5,191 nt of DNA from an uncultured beta proteobacterium (GTDB taxonomy: Bacteria > Pseudomonadota > Gammaproteobacteria > Burkholderiales > Burkholderiaceae_C). Shown here piece by piece: positions 1-5,191 of this stretch. The notes below the pieces were generated by a model. That model did not search any database. It was not told where the DNA came from and saw only the letters and a list, made by a program, of their open reading frames with translations. The position numbers and the translations under genes were made by a program. How positions within the stretch are numbered: position 1 is the stretch's first letter; each line of letters begins with the position of its first letter. The stretch is from positions 1 to 5,191 of the forward strand of contig CAIQEX010000753.1 in the NCBI GenBank assembly GCA_903870955.1. Direction: 5' to 3'.

Positions 1-626
1 AGGCCATGCAATTGGCGGAAGCGCTGGAGTGGACGGTGCGCGTCATTGACGTGCAGGAAATGGCCCAGCGCAATTTGCAGTCTGCATGGGCCAAGTCTGG
101 TGGTTATGCAGACGGTGCTACGGCGTCGCTGGTGGTGGTGAATGACAAGCAGGCCCTGCTGACCATTTGCGCTAAAGAAGAGTTGTACTACAGCCGCCGT
201 CTGGATTTGCCCGCAGGATTTATGGCCATGCCTTGGGGTGGCGGCGCAGATATTGCGCTGGAACCTGTTGATGTCTACACCCCCGTGGGTGAGTATGTGC
301 CGGACTATGGCGGCGTGTCCGGCTTGGGCCTTGAAGATTCCAGTTTGGGCGGGGACGACCCCGCACAGCGTGTATTGGTGGAGTTGCAGCGCTCGCTCGA
401 CTTGTGGGACCGCACGTGGTCGTCTTTGCCCTTGGTCGGGTTGGTGGTGAATGCTGGTCGACGGTCCCAGGAACTGGCGACCTGGTTGAGTCAGGGCTTG
501 GGTCAGGGAGTCGCCTCGATGGAGCCTGCCGCCATGTTTGACGGCATTCCGGAACTGAGTGAGGAAGACGCCATCAAGTGCTTACCCTTGCTGGGTGTTT
601 TGCTGCGTACCGGCGGTACCCACTAA
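1..626 (+). CDS. mshI: MSHA biogenesis protein MshI, PilM-like actin-fold protein (5' partial)
   Basis: This is the C-terminal 207 codons of an MshI protein; the reading frame is open to the window edge. The family is usually about 300 residues, so the ATG at 6 is probably internal and the true start lies upstream. MshI is a cytoplasmic, membrane-associated PilM relative that docks on the PilN-like protein encoded next. Counting from the ATG at 6, family features are the VRVIDVQEMAQRNL segment (about residues 11-24), the strand pair around LVVVNDKQALLTI followed by YYSRRLDLP (about 42-69), the helix RVLVELQRSLDLWDR (about 123-137), and a final helix ending LLGVLLRTGG. Full PilM proteins carry a DIG-type phosphate-2 motif; here the equivalent strand reads VVVND, so ATP binding may be weak or lost (inference). 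The gene ends at TAA 624-626, five bases before the next start. The family call is good; the missing N-terminus prevents checking of the phosphate-1 region. Confidence 0.85.
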   Translation, partial: AMQLAEALEWTVRVIDVQEMAQRNLQSAWAKSGGYADGATASLVVVNDKQALLTICAKEELYYSRRLDLPAGFMAMPWGGGADIALEPVDVYTPVGEYVPDYGGVSGLGLEDSSLGGDDPAQRVLVELQRSLDLWDRTWSSLPLVGLVVNAGRRSQELATWLSQGLGQGVASMEPAAMFDGIPELSEEDAIKCLPLLGVLLRTGGTH

Positions 627-631
627 AAGTT

Positions 632-1291
632 ATGCCTCAGCAAATTAACCTTTGTATCGCAGCGCTGACACCGCAGCGGCAGCGTTTTCAGGCGCAGTCG
701 TTGCTGATTATTCTGGTCGTTGCGCTGGTTGCGACCGGCGCACTGGGAGCGTTCTGGCTTTGGAGTCTGGAGGGTTCGTCCAAGTCCTACCGCCAGACGC
801 TGGACGCCCAGACCAGCGAAATTCACAATTTACAGGCGGTAATTCAAAGCAGCCGCGCTGCGGCGGGACCGGTGGATCCGGCCCTGCAAAAGCAATTGCA
901 AGACCTGCAGGCTCGCGTACAGGAACGGGAAAAATTGTTGCAGCTTGCGCGGCAGGGACTCTTCAAGCCGGGGGAGGCGCACTCGGACCGACTACTCTTG
1001 CTTGCGCGCAGTATTCCAGCCGATGTCTGGGTCACTTCTTTGAAGGCGGATAGCGGCCGTTATGACGTGTCGGGCTTTACGCTGGAACCGGCGGCTTTGA
1101 ATGATTGGGTGACCCGTCTGGGCCAGCACCCGTTGATGCACGAGCTCAAACTGAACGCGGTCAATGTCAATTTTGTGGCGGATGCGGGGGTTCCGGGAAT
1201 GAAGGCCAAGCCCATGTGGTCGTTCAACCTCATGAGCGCGATACGCGAGGCGCCAGTGACCGCAGCAGCAGTTGCGGTGGGCAAGCCATGA
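632..1291 (+). CDS. PilN-like MSHA biogenesis inner-membrane protein
   Basis: This 219-residue protein is a PilN-domain (fimbrial assembly) protein, sometimes named MshI1 or MshI2 because it follows mshI. The N-terminus MPQQINL is the hallmark of this group: in PilN the short cytoplasmic peptide with the INL motif binds PilM, so this segment probably binds the upstream MshI. One transmembrane helix follows at about residues 24-44. A periplasmic coiled coil rich in Gln, Leu and charged residues comes next (about 51-110). The C-terminal ferredoxin-like part contains IPADVWVTSL and GRYDVSGFTLEPAALNDWV, typical of PilN. An in-frame ATG exists at 578, but it would add 18 residues inside mshI and break the canonical MPQQINL start, so 632 is chosen. 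The site before it (AAAAG at 626-629) is a weak ribosome binding site, which suggests coupling to mshI translation. The 3' end overlaps mshJ by four bases (ATGA at 1288-1291). Confidence 0.86.
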   Translation: MPQQINLCIAALTPQRQRFQAQSLLIILVVALVATGALGAFWLWSLEGSSKSYRQTLDAQTSEIHNLQAVIQSSRAAAGPVDPALQKQLQDLQARVQEREKLLQLARQGLFKPGEAHSDRLLLLARSIPADVWVTSLKADSGRYDVSGFTLEPAALNDWVTRLGQHPLMHELKLNAVNVNFVADAGVPGMKAKPMWSFNLMSAIREAPVTAAAVAVGKP

Positions 1292-1926
1292 AACAGCAAT
1301 TCCAACAGCTCCTGCTGCGCATTGACGCTTTGAGCGTGCGCGAGCGTATTTTTCTGTTTCTGTCGGTGTTTATTTGTGTTCTGGCGCTAGCGGACTTTGT
1401 CTGGTTTACGCCGGCGCAGGTTGCGCACAAGGCACTGCTTCAGCAGTTTGCGGCGCAAAACGCCGAGCTCAATCGCTTGCGTAGCGAACTGGCGGTGTCT
1501 GCAGTGCCCAATGATCCGGGCAAGGCGGTGCGCGAGGAGGTGCGCATCGCTTCTGCCCGGCTGGAGGTGATCAACCAGGACATCTCGGATGTTCTCCCCA
1601 AAGAGCAGAAGGGTCCGGCACTGGAGCAGGTGTTACAACGCCTGCTTCGTCGCCAGGAGGGTTTAACCTTGATCAGCCTGGACACGCTCAAGTCCGACGA
1701 GCCAGGCGCGGCGGTTTCCAACGCAGGTACAGCCGCACCCGTAACGGGTCTGACCAAGCACGGCTTGTCATTGCGTGTCGCCGGTCCTTATGCCGAGTTG
1801 GTGCGTTACGTGCAATCACTGGAGTCGTCGCTGCCTGGGCTGCGTTGGGGGCCGATTGAATTCAAGAGTGAAAAGCAGCGTAACGAATTGACACTGCAGG
1901 TTTATGCCGTAGGGGGACAACCTTGA
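1288..1926 (+). CDS. mshJ: MSHA biogenesis protein MshJ (PilO/GspM-like)
   Basis: This 212-residue bitopic inner-membrane protein is the PilO/GspM-like partner of the PilN-like protein, and the two are expected to pair through their periplasmic domains. Its N-terminus is short and amphipathic, with RIDALSVRERIF before a transmembrane helix at about residues 21-40. A coiled coil follows (about 45-105). The C-terminal domain carries the MshJ pattern GLSLRVAGPYAELVRYVQSL, then LPGLRWGPIEF and LTLQVYAV. A low-complexity Ala/Gly/Thr stretch (about 139-152) separates the two periplasmic parts. The ATG at 1288 is preceded by a GGTGGG-type site six bases upstream and overlaps the stop of the previous gene. 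An in-frame extension back to 1105 exists but runs through the previous gene and does not resemble MshJ. Length matches the family. Position between the PilN-like gene and mshK supports the call. Confidence 0.9.
   Translation: MKQQFQQLLLRIDALSVRERIFLFLSVFICVLALADFVWFTPAQVAHKALLQQFAAQNAELNRLRSELAVSAVPNDPGKAVREEVRIASARLEVINQDISDVLPKEQKGPALEQVLQRLLRRQEGLTLISLDTLKSDEPGAAVSNAGTAAPVTGLTKHGLSLRVAGPYAELVRYVQSLESSLPGLRWGPIEFKSEKQRNELTLQVYAVGGQP
1911..1917 (+). promoter_or_regulatory. Ribosome binding site of mshK
   Basis: AGGGGGA lies at 1911-1917, eight bases before the ATG at 1926. It favours that ATG over the in-frame TTG at 1923, which is slightly too close, and over the ATG at 1935, which is too far. 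The site sits inside the last codons of mshJ. Confidence 0.7.
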
Positions 1927-2300
1927 TGTGGTCGATGCGACGTTCTCAGGTCTTTGCGTCAATGGCGCTGGCGGTGCTTGCAGCGGTGTTACCCGCGAGG
2001 GCGCAAGAGCGCGATCCGACCCGGCCTCCGGCGGGCGCATTTACGGTTGCCCCAGCGCCGGGTGAGGTGGCCAAACCCGCCCTTCCGGAAGTTGACAGTG
2101 CGGCGGTGGTGGTGCGCGAGGGCAAACCTTACCTGGTCGCAGGAACCCGTTTATTCGCGGTCGGGCAAAGCATCGGTCCCTACAAAATTGAGCGCATCGG
2201 CGAGACGGAAGTCTGGCTGCGCAACGGCAAAGAACTCCGCAAAATCCAAAGGTTCAGCGGCATTGAGCGCCACACTGCTACCGAAAGGCCTACTCCATGA
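1926..2300 (+). CDS. mshK: MSHA biogenesis protein MshK (PilP-like periplasmic protein)
   Basis: This 124-residue exported protein plays the role of PilP/GspC: it links the inner-membrane PilN/PilO-like pair to the secretin. The N-terminus has two arginines (R5, R6), a hydrophobic core and a likely signal peptidase I site after ARA (residue 26). The mature protein opens with RDPTRPP, a conserved MshK motif at about residues 29-35. A proline-rich linker leads to a small beta domain with YLVAGTRLFAVGQSIG, YKIERIGETEVWLRNGKELR and FSGIER, the homology region seen in this family. No lipobox cysteine is present, so unlike PilP it does not look like a lipoprotein. It overlaps the stop of mshJ by one base (TGATG) and its own stop overlaps the start of mshL by four. 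If translation began at the TTG at 1923 the product would be only one residue longer. MshK is short and weakly conserved, so the name rests partly on gene order. Confidence 0.87.
   Translation: MWSMRRSQVFASMALAVLAAVLPARAQERDPTRPPAGAFTVAPAPGEVAKPALPEVDSAAVVVREGKPYLVAGTRLFAVGQSIGPYKIERIGETEVWLRNGKELRKIQRFSGIERHTATERPTP
2283..2288 (+). promoter_or_regulatory. Ribosome binding site of mshL
   Basis: GAAAGG at 2283-2288 is eight bases before the ATG at 2297 and lies in the last codons of mshK. It supports the upstream start over the ATG at 2372, which has only a weak CGGA upstream. Confidence 0.5.
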
Positions 2301-4090
2301 CCTCACAAGCCTCGCATACTTTCAGCCCACCCGCATCCTTTACCCCGCTCGCCCGGGTCGCCGGAATCCGTATGCAAACCTTTCCAGGGACGGCACTGTT
2401 GCTGACCTTGGGGTTGTTGTCCGGTTGTGCGACCGACCATGTGTTGCGAACACCGGACGTGGGTGCGGCCATGCGTGCTGACCTTCCAACGGCTGCGCCC
2501 AAGGTGCCTGCCGCCGTGCCGGCGCAGGTCAGTGAAGCGCTGGCAGAACCCGCACCGCCTCCGGTAAAACCTGCACCCGAGCCTCGCATCGATCTGTTGG
2601 TCAATAACGCCCAGGCACGGGATGTGTTTTTGGCCATCGTCGCCGACACCCGCTACAGCATGCTCATGCATCCGGATGTGAGTGGCACGCTTTCAGTGAC
2701 CTTGCGTGGTGTTACCGTAACCGAGGCACTGGAGTCGATTCGCGACGTCTATGGCTATGACTTCAAGATCGATGGGCGGCGCATCATCATTTACGCGCCG
2801 ACCTTGCAGACGCGTATCTTTACGATCAATTACCCCAACTCGCAACGCGCTGGAACCAGCGAATTGCGGGTCTCGTCCGGTGGCTCGCAAAGTTCAGGCT
2901 CAAGCTCCAATGGCAGTTCGAGTTCCTCCTCGGGGTCCAGTTCGTCGGGGTCTTCCGGTTCCCAGCAGGCTGAGAGCAGCAAGGTCACAACCACCAACAA
3001 GACCGACTTCTGGTCTGAGTTGACCGGCGCGGTCAAAGGCATGATTGGCAGTGAAGGTCGCAGTGTGATCACCAGTCCGCAGGCGGGCATCATGGCGGTT
3101 CGGGCCATGCCTGATGAACTGCGCCAGGTGGAGAAATTCCTCAAAGCGGCCCAGATCGCGGTCGAGCGGCAGGTCATGCTGGAAGCAAAATTAGTCGAGG
3201 TGGAATTGCGGGACGGATTCCAAAGTGGCGTCAATTGGGGAGCCTTTGCGTCAGGAGCCGATGGTGCTCTGGCAGCCGGTGTGCTGGGCAGCGGAGTCGC
3301 CACCACCAATAGCCTGTTGCAGGGTGGCGTGACCACCTTGAATAGTGTGGTGTCTGCACCTTCTGTGGCGACGGCAGGTGGCTTGTTCGGCTTGGCTTTG
3401 CAAACCAATAGCTTCGGTGCCGTGCTGGGCTTTTTGGAAACCCAGGGCGATGTGCAGACCCTGTCCAGCCCACGCGTCGCAACCTTGAACAACCAGAAGG
3501 CCGTGCTCAAGGTGGGTACCGATTCCTTCTTTGTAACCAATGTCTCGGGTGGCTCAAACCCCAGCACTGCGTCCAGTACCACGGGCAACACCACGACCAT
3601 GCCGACGATTACGCTGACGCCGTTTTTCTCCGGTATTTCGCTGGATGTGACGCCCCAGGTTGACGATGGGATCAACGTCACCTTGCATGTGCACCCCGCA
3701 GTGACGTCAGTGACCGAAAGCTCCAAGCAAATTGATCTGGGCGCCGCCGGCAATTACAAGCTGCCGCTGGCGTCCAGCGCGGTGAACGAGACCGACACGC
3801 TGGTGCGCATTCAGGACGGACGTATTGTGGCCATTGGTGGCTTGATGCAAATGGATTCCAGCCGCAATGTGTCGGGTGTACCCGGCACCACCGGCAGCAT
3901 TTTTGCCCCGCTGTTTGGCAACAAAGCCACGGCAGGGCGCAAGCGCGAAGTGATCGTGCTGATCAAGCCCACCATCATCCGCAGTGCCGCCGACTGGGAG
4001 GAGCAGAGCCGCAAGGCGCGGGTCTCGCTGGATGAAATGGACGATGCCCGGGCGCGCGTGATTCAACTGGATGGCGGACCGTCAAAGTAA
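2297..4090 (+). CDS. mshL: MSHA outer-membrane secretin MshL, probable lipoprotein
   Basis: This 597-residue protein forms the multimeric outer-membrane pore for pilus exit. A hydrophobic stretch ends in the lipobox LLSGC, with Cys44 as the likely lipidated residue. A Pro/Ala-rich spacer follows. An STN/N0-type domain spans about 97-180 (DLLVNNAQARDVFLAIV to IIIYAPTLQTRIFTINY). A Ser/Gly linker spans 193-222. A second N domain spans about 236-285 (DFWSELTGAVKGMIGSEGRS, then MAVRAMPDELRQVEKFL). The secretin domain spans about 290-562, with VMLEAKLVEVEL, LETQGDVQTLSSPRVATLNN, LKVGTDSFFVTNV, ISLDVTPQVDDGI, VRIQDGRIVAIGGLMQ and KREVIVLIKPTII. Near the end, where secretins usually have VP-x-LGD-x-P-x-LG, this one reads GVPGTTGSIFAPLFGNK. 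The start at 2297 gives a long, basic signal-peptide n-region; the ATG at 2372 (residue 26) would leave no positive charge before the core, so 2297 is preferred. It overlaps mshK by four bases and abuts mshM. Confidence 0.95.
   Translation: MTSQASHTFSPPASFTPLARVAGIRMQTFPGTALLLTLGLLSGCATDHVLRTPDVGAAMRADLPTAAPKVPAAVPAQVSEALAEPAPPPVKPAPEPRIDLLVNNAQARDVFLAIVADTRYSMLMHPDVSGTLSVTLRGVTVTEALESIRDVYGYDFKIDGRRIIIYAPTLQTRIFTINYPNSQRAGTSELRVSSGGSQSSGSSSNGSSSSSSGSSSSGSSGSQQAESSKVTTTNKTDFWSELTGAVKGMIGSEGRSVITSPQAGIMAVRAMPDELRQVEKFLKAAQIAVERQVMLEAKLVEVELRDGFQSGVNWGAFASGADGALAAGVLGSGVATTNSLLQGGVTTLNSVVSAPSVATAGGLFGLALQTNSFGAVLGFLETQGDVQTLSSPRVATLNNQKAVLKVGTDSFFVTNVSGGSNPSTASSTTGNTTTMPTITLTPFFSGISLDVTPQVDDGINVTLHVHPAVTSVTESSKQIDLGAAGNYKLPLASSAVNETDTLVRIQDGRIVAIGGLMQMDSSRNVSGVPGTTGSIFAPLFGNKATAGRKREVIVLIKPTIIRSAADWEEQSRKARVSLDEMDDARARVIQLDGGPSK
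2873..2962 (+). repeat. Low-complexity Ser/Gly linker inside mshL
   Basis: Thirty codons (MshL residues 193-222) encode 21 Ser, 7 Gly, one Gln and one Asn. It is an amino-acid-level repeat and not a DNA tandem repeat: all six serine codons occur (seven TCC, six TCG, four AGT, two TCA, one AGC, one TCT). It lies between the STN domain and the next N domain and is probably a flexible spacer in the periplasm. Confidence 0.85.
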
Positions 4091-4996
4091 ATGTACCTGG
4101 GGCATTTTTCGCTGCGAGAAGCGCCTTTTTCAATCACACCGGATACCGACTTTTTTTATCCGCACGAGGGCGCGCAGGCCTCGCTCAACATGCTGCTGGT
4201 CGCGCTGCGCAGCGGCGAGGGCTTTCTCAAGGTCGTGGGCGAATTGGGTTGCGGCAAGACCGTGCTGTGTCGCCAGTTGCTCAAAACCTTGCAAGGCGAG
4301 TTTGTCACCGCCTACATTCCCAACCCGGACATGGGGCCGGACGATTTGCTCTTGGCCTTGGCCGATGAATTGGGGGTTGCCATTCCCCAGCCGGTGCAAC
4401 GCCACGCCGTGATGAATGGCATTGGTGCCTGCCTGGTGGGGCACGCCCGCCAGGGCAAACGCGTGGTGGTCTGTATTGACGAGGCGCAGGCGATTCCTGT
4501 GCGCACGGTTGAGAGTCTGCGTTTGTTGTCCAATCTTGAAACCGAGAAGCGCAAGTTGTTGCAAATTGTTTTGCTCGGTCAACCCGATCTGGATACCAAA
4601 CTTGCACGCCCCGAAATTCGCCAACTTTTGCAACGCATTACCTTCAGCGAATATCTGGGGCCGATGGCGTTGAACCGGGTGCCGGTGTATCTGGCCCATC
4701 GACTCAGCACGGCCTCACTGGATAACGCTACCGCCGGAGAGTTGTTCACGCCAGAAGCCGCCGCCGCCATTGCCAAGGCGAGTGGCGGTGTGCCGCGTTT
4801 GATCAATGTGCTGGCCCACAAAAGTTTGATGCTGGCCTATGGCGAGGGGGTCTACGAGGTGGGCGTCGAACATGCCCGATTGGCTGCTGCCGATACCCCC
4901 GGTTTGCAACGTCCGCAACCCTGGTGGCAGCGCCTGCGCGCGGCATGGATTCGGCGCTCTGGCGTGCTGCGGGATGCCAAGGGGAATGCCCTGTGA
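4091..4996 (+). CDS. mshM: MSHA biogenesis protein MshM, ExeA-like AAA ATPase
   Basis: This 301-residue cytoplasmic ATPase belongs to the ExeA/GspA-type AAA family. It opens with the family signature MYLGHFSLREAPFSITPD and FFYPHEGAQASLNMLLVALR. Walker A is GELGCGKT at residues 50-57. Walker B is VVVCIDEAQ at about 125-133. Then come ESLRLLSNLETEKRKLLQIV, the sensor-like motif LLGQPDL (about 161-167) and RPEIRQLLQRI with a candidate arginine finger at 182. The C-terminal lid contains SGGVPRLINVLAHKSLMLAYGEG, as in other MshM/ExeA proteins. The tail is basic and tryptophan-containing (WW at 278-279). ExeA proper has a peptidoglycan-binding C-terminus; it is absent here, as expected for MshM. 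ExeA/GspA helps insert a secretin, so a role in MshL assembly or machine placement is likely but inferred. ATG 4091 directly follows the mshL stop, with no strong ribosome binding site, suggesting translational coupling. The stop overlaps the mshN start by four bases. Confidence 0.95.
   Translation: MYLGHFSLREAPFSITPDTDFFYPHEGAQASLNMLLVALRSGEGFLKVVGELGCGKTVLCRQLLKTLQGEFVTAYIPNPDMGPDDLLLALADELGVAIPQPVQRHAVMNGIGACLVGHARQGKRVVVCIDEAQAIPVRTVESLRLLSNLETEKRKLLQIVLLGQPDLDTKLARPEIRQLLQRITFSEYLGPMALNRVPVYLAHRLSTASLDNATAGELFTPEAAAAIAKASGGVPRLINVLAHKSLMLAYGEGVYEVGVEHARLAAADTPGLQRPQPWWQRLRAAWIRRSGVLRDAKGNAL
4979..4985 (+). promoter_or_regulatory. Ribosome binding site deciding the GTG start of mshN
   Basis: AAGGGGA at 4979-4985 is seven bases before GTG 4993. 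It is the strongest Shine-Dalgarno-like sequence near this junction and supports the non-ATG start. The later in-frame ATG at 5011 would have none and would remove the conserved N-terminus. Confidence 0.7.
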
Positions 4997-5191
4997 GCGT
5001 GATCAACAAGATGCTGCGGGATCTGGATCAACGCCAGACTGCCCAAGTTCAACTGGACAACAAGTCCGGGGCCCCGGTGCTGCGCCATGGAACCGCCAGC
5101 GTGGGAGAAACCGCCGTGCCTCGCCCAACTGCACGCCGAGGTTTCAATCAATCCGTCGCGGTACTGATCCTGCTGGCCTTGCTGGCCGTTG
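4993..5191 (+). CDS. mshN: MSHA biogenesis protein MshN (3' partial, GTG start)
   Basis: The first 66 residues of MshN are present, and the frame is open to the window edge. Translation from GTG 4993 gives MSVINKMLRDLDQRQ, the conserved MshN N-terminus. A polar cytoplasmic segment follows, ending with PTARRG at about 45-50. A transmembrane segment (SVAVLILLALLAV) begins at about 54 and runs off the window. Full-length MshN proteins have TPR repeats after the membrane anchor; that part is not visible here. The GTG overlaps the mshM stop as GTGA (4993-4996), so it is probably translated by coupling, helped by the AAGGGGA site. Its role in MSHA assembly is not well defined; a scaffold function is inferred from the TPR family. 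Confidence 0.9.
   Translation, partial: MSVINKMLRDLDQRQTAQVQLDNKSGAPVLRHGTASVGETAVPRPTARRGFNQSVAVLILLALLAV

Noticed and set aside
578..631. Upstream extension of the PilN-like gene to ATG 578
   Set aside because: It would overlap the end of mshI by 49 bases and put 18 unrelated residues before the conserved MPQQINL N-terminus.
627..631. Possible internal promoter or regulatory element between mshI and the PilN-like gene
   Set aside because: The gap is only five bases, and no -35/-10 pair is evident around it.
1105..1287. Upstream extension of mshJ to ATG 1105
   Set aside because: The added 61 residues are an out-of-frame reading of the PilN-like gene; the MshJ-like sequence begins at ATG 1288 with a suitable ribosome binding site.
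1954..2481. 175-codon plus-strand frame overlapping mshK and mshL
   Set aside because: It is Arg-rich, without domain motifs, and overlaps two well supported genes in another frame.
2830..3753. Long open frame of 307 codons on the minus strand inside mshL
   Set aside because: It lies wholly opposite a clear secretin gene. Its Glu/Leu/Pro-rich part is just the antisense of the Ser/Gly linker, and no family motif or ribosome binding site is seen.
4130..4699. Minus-strand open frame of 189 codons opposite mshM
   Set aside because: It is antisense to conserved ATPase motifs, its His/Gln/Leu-rich composition fits a codon-bias shadow, and it has no recognisable domain.
1..5191. Type II secretion or main type IV pilus (pilMNOPQ) operon as an alternative identity
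   Set aside because: Those operons do not contain an ExeA-like ATPase plus an MshN-type protein directly after the secretin, and the MshJ, MshK and MshN signatures fit the MSHA family better.

Overview
The window is a single, gap-free stretch of a type IV pilus biogenesis operon of the mannose-sensitive haemagglutinin (MSHA) family, all on the + strand. Gene order is mshI (5' end missing) - PilN-like gene - mshJ - mshK - mshL (secretin) - mshM (AAA ATPase) - mshN (3' end missing). This matches the assembly half of the MSHA cluster known from Vibrio and Shewanella (I-J-K-L-M-N). The extension ATPase gene mshE and the platform gene mshG would be expected just downstream, outside the window.

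The DNA is moderately GC-rich (about 60% by eye), and the protein sequences resemble beta-proteobacterial MSHA proteins more than Vibrio ones. A Burkholderiales member, for example a Comamonadaceae/Rhodoferax-like bacterium, is plausible. This placement is inference and low confidence; no marker gene is present.

Layout: 1-626 is the C-terminal part of MshI, an actin-fold PilM relative. 632-1291 is a PilN-like inner-membrane protein. 1288-1926 is MshJ, a PilO/GspM-like inner-membrane protein. 1926-2300 is MshK, a small exported PilP-like protein. 2297-4090 is the MshL outer-membrane secretin, a probable lipoprotein with a serine-rich linker. 4091-4996 is MshM, a cytoplasmic ExeA-like ATPase. 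4993-5191 is the N-terminus of MshN, a membrane-anchored protein starting with GTG. The only noncoding DNA between genes is 5 bases (627-631). Every other junction overlaps by 1 or 4 bases or abuts exactly, so the genes are almost certainly co-transcribed and translationally coupled. No promoter, terminator, RNA gene, mobile element or CRISPR array is visible.

Functionally, MshI, the PilN-like protein, MshJ and MshK form the alignment subcomplex that links the cytoplasmic motor to the periplasm (PilMNOP equivalents). MshL is the outer-membrane pore through which the pilus exits. MshM and MshN are accessory proteins thought to help assemble or anchor the machine. I found no convincing novel system. 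The points worth a second look are a secretin whose C-terminal signature region is unusual, a codon-diversified Ser/Gly linker, a degenerate nucleotide-binding element in MshI, and the coupled gene architecture.
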